Shown piece after piece: positions 1-9,761 of a DNA stretch of 64,000 bases. The notes under the pieces are model-generated. The model was not told where the DNA came from, did no database searches, and worked only from the letters and a program-made list of their open reading frames with translations. This stretch comes from Platanthera guangdongensis. Lineage: Eukaryota > Streptophyta > Magnoliopsida > Asparagales > Orchidaceae. Position 1 is the first letter of the stretch; each line of letters starts with the position of its first letter. Made by a program: the position numbers and the translations under genes. The stretch spans positions 51,164,261 through 51,228,260 of the forward strand of contig CM077150.1 in NCBI GenBank assembly GCA_039583875.1, given 5' to 3'.

Positions 1-1944
1 TATAATCCATTCAGTATAAGGGTTAAAGATTTGGGATGTAGGACCCTTAGGATTCAATTTTGATTTGCCTTTGAAAAATTTTCCAGAGCTCTGACCTCTG
101 TTCGACGATCTGTGAGCTTCGTTCGACGATCTTGGGTCAGATCGTCGAACTCCGTTCGACGGTCGACTATAGCTGAGGTCAGGTATTTGAGATCGTCGAC
201 CTGCGTTCGACGATGTTGCTTGAGATCGTCGAGCTACGTTCGGCGATCGTCGATCTTCATTCGGCGATCGTCGATCTGCGTTCGACGATTTCTGCTGGGA
301 CTTAGTTTTCTGAGGCAGATCAGAATTTTTCCTAGCAACCTCTACAACTCTCTTTCCTTTGTCAGAAATGAATTTGATTGGAGTTGTTAGGACTATAGGT
401 TGGCTGGATGAAGCACCCAAGCCCAGTGTACTGTTGAATCTGGAGTTCACTGTGCTTGTGATGTCCATCAGCTTGATGCTTCTCCCATTGAGGGATTCTT
501 CAAGCTTCTTGGCCTCAGAGAGCTCACTTTTCAATGAAGCTATCTGTTCCGTACAGCACTCCAACTCCTGAGAGAGTTTGAGGTTTTCTGACTTTAGAGT
601 ATTGTGTTCAGATAATTGATTTCTGAGAGAGATAATCTCTTTCTCAGACTTTAGCAGGTCTAAACACAGTGCTTTAAATTCAGATTTAAAATCTTCTGAA
701 CTAAAATCAAAAGAACCAATTACCTGATCTTCTTCAGGTTGAGTCTCTGAGTCTGACTCTGACTCCTCTTCCTCTGAATTGTGCTGTGAGGCATTGATTG
801 CCATCATGCAGAACTCCTTTTCTTCTGCATCATCCTCATCATCACTGGAGCTGGATGAGGCTTCTGACTCTTCTTCTGTCTCACTCCAGGATTCAGCAAC
901 AAACCCTTTTCTTGTATGCTTGTTTTTGCTTGAAGAAGGTTTGTCATTGCCATTCCTTTTGAAGTCTTTCTCCTTTCTTCTTTCTTTTCTGTCCCTTTTG
1001 TCCTTGTTCTTGTTCTCTGGACAGTCAGGAACTATGTGCCCTGGTTTCCTGCAACCAAAGCAAATAATGTCTTTATTATTACTAATGGACTTGTCATACC
1101 TTGGCTTGTCCTACTCCTTGTATGATCTTCTTCTGAAGTCCTTTCTGGCCATCTTGTAGAATCTTTTGGCCAGCAGACTGAGTAGTTCATCATTGCCTGT
1201 AGCTTTATCTTCAGACAGATCCTCAGTTGCCTTGAATGCTATGGTCTTCTCTTTTCTTGTGGCTGGTGAGGCAGCCTTCTGTTCTTCCTCTCTATTTTTG
1301 ATGAGCAGCTCATAGGATTTGAGCTTACCCAATAGAGCTTCAGTGGTGATCTCATTTAGACTTCTGGCATCCTTAATTGGCCAGATTCTTGAATCCCAAG
1401 TGCTGGGAAAGCACATTAGGATCTTGTCATTAAGTTCAGTTAGAGAGATCTCTTTGTCTAATGTCCTGAGTTCACTGACAATTAGACTTAATCTGTTGTA
1501 CATGTCTCCCACTGACTCAGTTTCTCCCTTTTTGAAATTCTCATATTGAGAGATGAGATGGGATCTTCTATCCTTTCTCTCATCAGCTGAGCCTGAGACT
1601 ATTTCTGAGAGTTTGTCCCAAATTTCTTTTGCTGAGTTACATTCAGCTACCTTTTGAAATATGTCATCTGACATTGTCTGGGCTAGGATATTCATAGCCT
1701 TAGCATCAGCTACCTTCCATCTCTTGATGTCAGCATCTGTTCCTAATGGAGGTGGCACAGCATTTGTGCTTGTGTTCTCTGGGGGTCTTGGACATACTGT
1801 CAAAACAGAATTAAAGATATATTCGTCAATAGAATTCATGTAAAGCCTAATCCTTGCTTTCCAAAGTGCAAACTTGGATAGATTGCACACTGGAGGTCTG
1901 GTGCTAGCATAATCTTTGTTTTGGGCCATGATTTGTGAAAACAA
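1..1944 (-). pseudogene. gag: Sirevirus gag (one in-frame stop, 3' end outside window)
   Basis: Gag forms the particle and binds element RNA. The ATG at 1944-1942 opens a frame that stays open to the window edge except for one TAG at 1113-1111. The N-terminal half has the copia gag core (conserved LNDKILMCFPSTWD around residue 170). Just after the stop lies a canonical zinc knuckle CFGCRKPGHIVPDC (C-x2-C-x4-H-x4-C, about positions 1065-1024). An acidic Ser/Glu stretch and a coiled-coil-like segment follow. The C-terminal tail (about 290-98) is a run of Ser-Ser-Asn-x-x-Arg-Arg-Ser repeats made from the same TCGTCGA DNA repeat that fills the LTR. With a single stop this copy is only lightly decayed; readthrough or a sequencing error cannot be excluded. 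Confidence 0.85.
98..290. repeat. TCGTCGA/TCGACGA inverted-repeat array inside gag
   Basis: Degenerate units of ATCGTCGAAC followed after a few bases by GTTCGACGAT repeat along the stretch. For example, 141-150 pairs with 154-163, with one G:T pair and a 3-base loop. The array is in frame with gag on the minus strand and encodes Ser/Arg-rich repeats. The same motif fills the element's own U3 (3150-3445). Confidence 0.9.
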
Positions 1945-2071
1945 AATCTAACAATAAAATACTAAAGAGAAGCAGATCTAGTTTGGGATCTTGAGGTTCA
2001 GGTGTTAGCCTGTACAACCAATCAGGTATGGTATGTTTAACCAACCTGGAAGATGTGGTATTTTTAACCAA

Positions 2072-2089
2072 CCTCGCTTTGATACCAAT
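2072..2089 (-). promoter_or_regulatory. Primer-binding site of copy 1
   Basis: Directly after the LTR end (..CTTTCA) the minus strand reads ATTGGTATCAAAGCGAGG. This is the usual plant copia primer-binding sequence complementary to the initiator methionine tRNA 3' end, and it fixes the LTR end and the element's orientation. Confidence 0.85.
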
Positions 2090-3613
2090 TGAAAGAGCAG
2101 CTAGATCTGATATACTCTAGAGGGGGGTGAATAGAGTATATGGAGCTTTAAAACTTTTTACAACAATTATTGTAATAAGAGTGAGCAGGGAAGCAGTAAA
2201 TAAAACTAACCACAGCACTAAGTAAAACAGAAACTAAGCACAGAAGAATCAAGGCCAAAAACAAAAATGAAAACAAGCAAAACCAGAAGACACAAGGAAA
2301 TATAGTGGTTCCCCAAACTTGGGTACATCCACTCTTCTACCACCCTAGGTAGGAATCCACTACAGGATGAGTTGATCAGGTGTCCTGGGCACCAATGAGC
2401 TTTTGATAAGGTGCTCAAAAACCAAAGCAGATTTTTTGATCAGGTGTCTTGCCACCAATGAGCTTTTGACAAGGTGCTCAAAAACCAAGCTCAAACTTTT
2501 GAAGGGAGTTTGAGAAACCCTTTACAGAGTGGGGGTGAGAGAATGATGGAAGTCTTCTCTTTCTCAAACAACTGAGAAGACTATGTGGATTGTTGATGTC
2601 AAAGCTCCCCCTGAATCCTTGAGATCTTGAGGAAGAAAAGCTTTGCTGAGGGTGATAGGCCTTCAAAGATTGAACTCCAGCAATAGATGATTTCAGCAAT
2701 AGCTGAAATGTTGAATGTCTGGAGTCTGGAAATATGTTGGCCTTGAACACTTTGAAGACTAAGGAGATCTAAAGATTTGAGAAGGCTTGATCTCCTTGGA
2801 TGTGTGTTCTTCAGAATTCTTTTGTGACAGAAGATTTTTGAATGCTTCTCTGTAATCTGTATCCTCTCTCTGTATTGTGTGTGTTCTGTATTGAGATATT
2901 CAACAACCCTGTATTTTATTCTCTGGTATCGAATAGAATAACATTCTCTGTCAAGTATAGCCGTTGGCCTGCATTAATTGCATCATTAATTGCATAATCT
3001 CTTCTGGAGGAAAGTCCACAGATACATTCCTTAAAAAATCCCTTGAAACTTGGTCTAGAATTGAATGATAACGGCTAGGAAATCTCTGAATTAATTGCAG
3101 AATAACTCCTAACTGATTTGAATTTGAATTAAGAAATATCCTGGAAGTTGTCTGAAATCGTCGAACTGAGCTCTGCTATCGTCGAGCTGAGCTCAGCGAT
3201 CTGGAAACATACAGCAGCAAAATATCATCGATCTGAGCTCAAAGATCGTCGAACTGAGCTCAGAGATAAAGTTCCAAAGCAGAGTCAAAATCGTCGACCT
3301 GAGCTCACCGATCGTCGAATGGAGTTCGACGATATTATGAAGTTGAGCTCAGCGATCGTCGAATGGAGTTCGACGATCTGTCGAAGTTGAGCTAGACGAT
3401 CGTCGATCGGAGTTCGACGAATCGTCGTACTAAGCTCGACGATCAGACTTAGTCTCCAGACAGAAAATCTTGGTCTTCAGGGCAGCTTCCAAACATAGAC
3501 TACTAACCCTTAGACTCAATTCTAATTGACCTATTAAGCTATACAAAAGGTCAAGCAAAGGTTCCTAGAGACATAGTGATCCTGACCCAAATTAGTAATA
3601 GGGTGTTCCAACA
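2090..3613 (-). repeat. 5' LTR of Sirevirus copy 1 (1524 bp)
   Basis: The LTR starts TGTTGGAACACCC at 3613 and ends CTTTCA at 2090 on the minus strand. U3 holds the TCGTCGA hairpin array. Near the 3' end is a C-rich box (minus strand TATTCACCCCCCTCTAGA, 2117-2134) that recurs in the other Sirevirus LTRs of this window. The same LTR family occurs in the opposite orientation as a solo LTR at 19524-21123. Confidence 0.85.
3150..3445. repeat. U3 hairpin array, TCGTCGA type
   Basis: Tandem degenerate units combine TCGTCGA, GAGCTC and TCGACGA. One perfect example is ATCGTCGAA at 3311-3319 pairing with TTCGACGAT at 3325-3333 across a 5-base loop. The array starts about 170 bp inside the LTR start. 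Confidence 0.9.
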
Positions 3614-5578
3614 CACCCCCATCCGTCACATGGCATATAACAGAAGGTCCAGCTGGAACCCAATGCCATATACCACAGACAGTCGGAAGGGTTACATAAG
3701 AATATTCAAACTGTCCAATTAAGACTACTCGTCCTACAAAGAGCATTCTAGCGGAAACTTTTAAAGTTGAAAGAACCCAAAAACTCGAATCCATAAAACT
3801 TGAATGTCCACAACCACACTACTGGAATGAAAACCAAATACACTGGAAAGGGTACATGGCCTTATGGCCTTACAATAGTTCACTTAATAAATAGTGTTTT
3901 CCATACATCGGCACGCAGGCCGGCCACACATGACAAAAGTAAAGTACAACTATTCGCTTTGGCCTTCAAGGGCCAGCACAGCAACAGGGGCTCCAGCCCG
4001 CTATTTGGTACTCGGCTCCGCAGCACCTGCAAGCAAAATTCGACCGCACGGTGGCAAACAAAGCAACGGTCAGCCAAAAGCCGACCAAATTATAACGACC
4101 TCGCCCCTTACTCAGGACAGCGGTGCTCTTTCCCTGCATAACATTAGTACAGTAAAATAATAAAGCGCAACTATACTATGCCACAGGTGTAGGCTCGCAC
4201 GGCCAAACACCCCGTGCACTCAGGGCACATTAACGGTGAATCCTGACACTTCAGTGTCTTCACCACCATCCCAAAGATGGCAACCATGTGAGCATTTAGC
4301 CTTTCTGACCACCGTCTAAGGCTCCCGACTATGCCAACGGCAAGTCCCCTTTTCGGGTCTCTCGTACCAAACCACATAGCCCAGGTCCGATTCCACTTGC
4401 CTGTTGCTCACGCCGCCTAGTCAATTTAAGTCCTACGCGCGGGCCAAGCTTCTCTCGGATCCCAAAATTTCCAAACAATCACATAACCCAGTTATGTTCA
4501 AGGTCGGTTCCCTGACCGCCAAGTTAGCAGAACAACAATTCCGCTCAGTTTTCCGGGTGTGCCTTGGAGATAACCTCCAAGGATCCCTGTTGCAATCTAC
4601 CGCGTAGAAACCCGAAAACCCAAAGCACGGAGTCTTCTCCGGCAATACATATCAAATGCAAAATTACCGATCCAGACAATACACGTCCGGGTAGGCTTCA
4701 CACACAATGCCTATGTCCGTACTTACGATTCCGGACTTTATATGCAACACAAGGGGGACTATTCACATCAACCCCAAGGAACACCACACACTAACCGCAC
4801 ACTCGCGGGAGCAGGATTCCCTATGCAGAAAGGAAGAGCTTCACATGCTCAAGTAGAGAATCGTTACCCTCGTAGTCCGCTTTGGCGCCATGGAAAAACT
4901 ATACGGATGGAAGTCTTCGCAACGAACTTTCCTCCATGGATCCGCTCTCAGATCTCCAAACGGTGCTCCGATGCTTCGCCGGCGGCCGAAATCCCTTCCT
5001 TCTTCCTCCTCTTTCCAACTCCTTTAGAGAGAGAATGGTTGGAGAGAAATGAAGGATTAACTCCCCCTATTCCCGGCCTTAACAGAGCAGGAAACCATCT
5101 GGGTCATTGGATCCTATTTAAAGAAAACAAACGGCTCAGATCCGCTCAAAAATCTCCAAACCTGGGCCGAACACGGCTTGGCACACGACCGTGTCCCAGG
5201 ACGTGTGCCTCGATCCAGGCACGATCGTCAAACAAAGGAAAGACACACAGTTAAACACATGCTCGTGTCTCACCTGACATGCCCATGTCGGGTCTCTCGA
5301 CACGCCCGTGTCCGGGGGCATGTTACCCATAACCGCCACGCCAACAGACACGGCCCAACTGAACATGGGTACTAACACGGGTAGACACCGTGTCAAATGA
5401 CACGCCCGTGTCATTTAGCCGTGTTCCTGGCCGTGTCCTTCTCGGGATGAAAATGACCAAAAATCACCAGCCAGACACGGCCTTGGACACGCCCGTGTCC
5501 TAGGCCGTGTAAACCTATACAGACACAAAAAATCCATTTTTATGCGACCGACTCAAATACAACTTTCGAGGTGTTACA
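3614..5578 (-). repeat. Tekay-type gypsy LTR (solo or end of another copy)
   Basis: On the minus strand it begins TGTAACACCTCG at 5578 and runs to GGGGGTGTG at 3614, matching the LTR at 9762-11940 along its length, including the cassette around 3640-3690 and the ACACGCCCGTGT array. Its last five bases are replaced by the copia LTR. It sits directly against a truncated related LTR (5579-6624), so it probably inserted into that LTR, with the missing LTR piece lying left of the window. No coding sequence is seen inside. Confidence 0.75.
5160..5515. repeat. U3 hairpin array, GACACG/CGTGTC type
   Basis: Repeated ACACGCCCGTGTC and ACACGG...CCGTGT units form short inverted repeats such as GGACACG-CC-CGTGTCC. 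The array starts about 60 bp inside the LTR start on the minus strand. Confidence 0.85.
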
Positions 5579-6624
5579 TATGTACACAGCGGGGACTATT
5601 CATGTGTACCCGAAGGAATGCCTCAAACTTACCGCAAACTCGTGAGAGCGGGCTTCCCTATGCAAAAGAAGGAGAGCTTCACATGCTCAAGTAGAGAATC
5701 GTTACCCTAGCATTCTTCCTTGGCGCCATGGAAATGTAAGCAAATGAAAAGCACCGCACTCTCCTTGCCTCCGTAGATCCGAAGTCGGTTCGCGATTTGG
5801 AGCTCCGAAGCTCCTCTGGTGACCGGATCTAGGCTTTTTCTTCCTCCTTTGCTCTCCCCTCTCTCTAGACTTAGAAAGAGAACCACTCAAGTGAAATGAG
5901 GGTTTCAAAGGCCCAATCCCGGGTATATCCCAGTAGGAACAACCCCCAACCGTCGGATCCCAAAATAAGGAAACGAACGGCTACAATCCGTAGATGAAAA
6001 GTAAAACCTGGGCCGAACACGGCCTGCGACATGCCCGTGTCCAGGGTCGTGTCCATCATTCGCCATCAAAATCGACGCGTCTCGAAAAACACACAGGCAT
6101 CCGACATGCCCGTGTTCGACCTGACATGCCTGTGTCAGCTAGTACACGCCCGTGTTCCCGGGAGTGTTCTCCCATCAACACAGGACCAACACCAACCTGA
6201 GACTCACACGGGTCTTAGACATGCCCGTGTCTTATTTGACACGTCCGTGTCAAACTCGAACACGTCTGGGCTCCAGGCTGTGTTCACTGTCTCGACACTT
6301 CATCGAGCGCAGTTCGTCGACCACCCGACACGGCCTTGGACACGCCCGTGTCCTAGGCCGTGTTCCATATCTTGACACATCGTCGAGTGAAAATGTCGAC
6401 TTCCTGGGCCAATCATCGACACGAGCTCGACACGCCCTGAGACACGCCCGTGTCTCAGGCCGTGTTCGCTGCTCGACGATCGTCGACTCCAAAATTCGTC
6501 GACCTCACGGCCAAATCGTCGACTTGAGCCTGACACCCCCTGTCCCAGGCCGTGTGCCCCCTGCCAAATTCCAAATTTGGCCCAAAACGCCTCCCGTCAC
6601 TCTTTTGAGTTTCAGGGCGTTACA
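5579..6624 (-). repeat. Truncated 3' LTR of the Tekay element
   Basis: It starts TGTAACGCCCTG at 6624 on the minus strand, just after the polypurine tract, and matches the 5' LTR until about 5579, where another LTR of the same family begins. The corresponding point in the intact LTR is near 10875. Only the U3-side half is present. Confidence 0.8.
6005..6560. repeat. U3 hairpin array with a 17-bp stem, mixed motif types
   Basis: The ACACGCCCGTGT motif dominates, and TCGTCGA units are mixed in at about 6378-6520. The best hairpin spans 6328-6363: a 17-position stem around a CC loop with a single T:T mismatch (ACACGGCC...GGCCGTGT outside, GGACACG/CGTGTCC inside). The array lies about 64-620 bp inside the LTR start. 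Confidence 0.9.
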
Positions 6625-6640
6625 ACTCTCCCCCTCTTAA
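6625..6640 (-). promoter_or_regulatory. Polypurine tract of the Tekay element
   Basis: The minus strand reads AAGAGGGGGAGAGT immediately before TGTAACGCCC. It is preceded by a coding tail of the type DEILLRGG (GAGGATGAAATTCTTTTAAG), the common end of Del/Tekay polyproteins. This fixes the 3' LTR start and the strand. Confidence 0.8.
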
Positions 6641-9600
6641 AAGAATTTCATCCTCGAAATTACATAAAGGAAAGAAACATAAAACTTAAACAGTACCTGA
6701 GTGAAACAACTTCGGGTACTCCTCAAGCATAGTCTGCTCTCGCTCCCAAGAGAGCTCCTCTCGACCGCAATTGTCTCAATGGACCTTGACCATCCTGATC
6801 TCTTTATTGCGTAGCCGCTTGACTTCTGAGTCCTCAATACGTTCGGGCTTGACCTTCATCGTCAACACACTATCAACCGACACTTGATCGACCACGATCA
6901 CTTGCGTATGCTCTTACACCACCTTCCATAGCACCGATATATGGAATACATCATGTAGACCACTAAGCTCTAATGACAGCTTCAACTGGTATGCTCCTTC
7001 ACCAATCCGCTCAAGAACCTCAAACCGTCCAAGGTACCTCGGGCTTAGCTTCTTCAAGCGCCGCACCCGTGAGACACCCTTGAACGGCTTGATCTTCAAG
7101 TACACCCAATCACCAACAGCGAACTCCATGTTCCTGTGCTTGGCATTATAGTACTTAGCCTGGTAGTCCTGAGCGATTAGCAACCTCTCCTGAATGGTTC
7201 TCACCAAAGAAGTAGCATCCTCCACCTCTAATCGCTTATACAATTTTGATTCACCCGTTTCCAACCAGGAGAACGGCGTGCGACATTTTCTACCATAAAG
7301 GGCCTCGAAGGGCGCCATTTGAATGCTCGCCTGGTAGCTATTGTTGTAAGCGAATTAAACCAAGTATAGGTGATCTTCCCATTGCTTTCCAAAGTCCAGG
7401 ACACACATGCGAAGCATGTCTTCCATTGTCCTATTGACCCTCTCGGTCTGCCCATCTGTTTGCGGATGAAAGGCTATGCTAAAACGCAGCTTTGTTCCCA
7501 ACATCTGCTGCACCAGCCTCCAATAATTGGGCGTGAACCGCCCATCTCGGTCACTCACGATGCTGCGGGGCACACCATGAAGCCGTACAATATTATCCAC
7601 ATATAGCTTTACCAATTTCTCAACCGGATCATCCTTCATATGCGGAATGAAATGTGATACCTTCGTTAAACGATCTACGACCACCCAAATGGCGTCGTTC
7701 CCCTTTTGCGACCTTGGCAACCCGTGCACAAAGTCCATAGTAATGTTGTTGAACTTCCACTCCGAAATAGGCAAGGATTTCAAGAATCCTCCCGGCTTTT
7801 GGCATTCCGTCTTCACCAAGGCGCAAGTTTGACACTTCGCCACGTAGTACGCCACATCCTTTTTTAGTCCTGGCCACCAGAATAGTTTCTTAACATCACG
7901 GTACATCTTCGTGCTCCCCGGCTGAATTGAGTACTTGGTATGATGCGCCTCGTACAACAATTCCACCCACAAATTGCCCACATTTGGGACGCACAGACGA
8001 CCGTCTTTCCAAAGTAATCCGTCCTTCACAACGAATTGGGAATTTGACCCATCCAGAGCCTCTATCATGAGTTGCTTCATGTGGACATCCATATCCAACG
8101 CCTGCCGAATCTGATCAGCCAGGTCATATTGGACTTCAGTCCAATTCAATACTGCTTCAGCACTTGATTGCTTATCAACACAAAAGATCTCCAACGCCTC
8201 CAACTCCTGAACCAACATCTCGTCATGGACCTACAGCCAATTAGCTTGGGCTGGGGCCCGGCGACTCAATGCATCTGTCACCGCATTGCCCTTACCAGGC
8301 ACGTAATGTATCTTGAATGTATAGTCCCCCAGGAACTCCATCCATCTACGCTGCCACATGTTCAGATCTTTCTGATCAATCAAATACTTCAGGCTCTTGT
8401 GATCGGTGTAGATATCAATCTTCACACCATACAAATAATGTCTCCACAGCTTCAAGGCAAAAATCAGGGCCGCTAACTCCAAGTCTTGGACCGGATAATT
8501 CCTCTCGTGCACTTTCAGTTGTCTCGAGCCATACGCTATAACGCTTCCATGTTGCAGTAGCACGCAACCCAAACCACTGCCTGAAGCATCGCTATAAATC
8601 TCATAACCTTCGGTCCCACTCGGCGAACTCAACACAGGCGTCGTGGTCAACTGACATTTCAACTCCTCAAAAGCTCGCACGCCTCCGGCGTCCAAACGAA
8701 CTTCTGCTCCTTCCTCGTCAAAGTAGAGAGAGATAACGCTATCCGCGAGAAGTTTTCTACGAAGCGCCTATAATAGCCGGCAAGCCCCAGAAAGCTCTGG
8801 ACTTCCGCTATAGTAGAAAGCTCATGCCACTCTCGTATCGCAACAATCTTCGTCGGATCCACTGCAATACCTTCCCCACTCACTATATGACCGAGGAACG
8901 TCACTGAGGACAACCAAAACTCGCACTTTGAGAACTTGGCGTACAATTGATTCCTCCTTAGTGTCTCCAAAACCAAATGAAGATACCTGAAGTAATCTTC
9001 CTCACTCTGCGAGTACACCAAAATATCGTCGATGAAGACGATCAAAAAATGGTCCAAGTACTCCCTGAAGGTCCTGTTCATCAAATCCATGAACACTGAC
9101 GGTGCATTCGTCATCCCAAACGGCATGACCGTAAACTCATAATGTTCGTATCTTATACTGAACGTTGTCTTAGGGATATCACTCTCCCTTATCCTTAGCT
9201 GATAGTAACCAGACTTGAGATCCAACTTATAGTACACTGTCGACCCGATCAACTAATCAAAAAGACCATCGATCCTTGGGATTGGGTACTTGTTCTTTTC
9301 CGTTAGCTTGTTTAACTCCCGATAATCAATACAAAGTCTCAAGCTCACGTCCTTCTTCTTTACAAAGAGGACTGGTGCGCTCCAAGACGACGAACTTGGA
9401 TGCACAAACCCTTGCTCCAGCAACTCTTGAAGTTGCACCTTCAGCTCCGCCATTTCCTTAGGCGCTAGCCGATACGGAGATCGTGACACAGGCTTTGCAC
9501 CTGGTACTAGCTCAATAGTGAAATCTATCTCCCGTTGAGGCGGGGATCCAGGGAGATCTGCGGGGAACACATTAGGGTACTCAGCTACCACTGAAATACT

Positions 9601-9761
9601 ATCCAACGTAGGCTTTGTCTTTGCAACCTCCCCTAGTGTAAAGAACAGCTCTGCACCAGTACGAACTGCCTTCACCACCTGAAGAGCAGACATCAACGCC
9701 TTGCTCGACCTGTGGTGGGCCCAAGTGCTCACCACCCCTTAAAAGAATTCGCCCATGAAAT
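6641..9761 (-). pseudogene. pol: Ty3/gypsy pol: RT, RNase H, integrase, chromodomain-like tail
   Basis: This pol copies element RNA into DNA and integrates it. On the minus strand, RT begins near 9600 ([14 protein letters not shown]) with the catalytic box FIDDILVYS near 9030. RNase H ([23 protein letters not shown]) spans about 8610-8390. Integrase follows, with an H-H/C-C finger (CQTCALVKTEC near 7830) and the catalytic core (TMDFVHGLPRS, VSDRDGRFT, HPQTDGQTERVN). After a GPY/F-like region (KLSPRYLGRFEVL) the reading continues past 6914 into a chromodomain-like stretch (about 6840-6690). In-frame stops lie at 9253, 8231, 7355 and 6914, and there is a frameshift near 8690. Gag and protease are absent upstream. 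The domain order and chromodomain-like end place it in the Tekay/Del chromoviruses. Confidence 0.88.

Larger units (their letters stand above)
1..3613 (-). mobile_element. Sirevirus-type Ty1/copia element, copy 1 (5' LTR and gag only)
   Basis: Read on the minus strand, this shows a 5' LTR (3613 down to 2090), a primer-binding site, a short leader and a gag frame that runs off the left edge of the window. The LTR start TGTTGGAACACCC abuts gypsy LTR sequence at 3614 that lacks only its first five bases (TGTAA). This suggests that the copia element inserted five bases inside that gypsy LTR; the matching duplication (CACCC predicted) would lie left of the window. The gag resembles those of the copies at 11941-22561 and 22562-44199. 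Pol and the 3' LTR are not visible here. Confidence 0.85.

Noticed and set aside
6031..6640. ORFs up to 162 codons across the ACACGCCCGTGT array, on both strands
   Set aside because: They are repetitive Arg/Pro/Cys-rich translations of the hairpin array, with equivalents in several frames and in every other copy of the LTR. They are by-products of composition.
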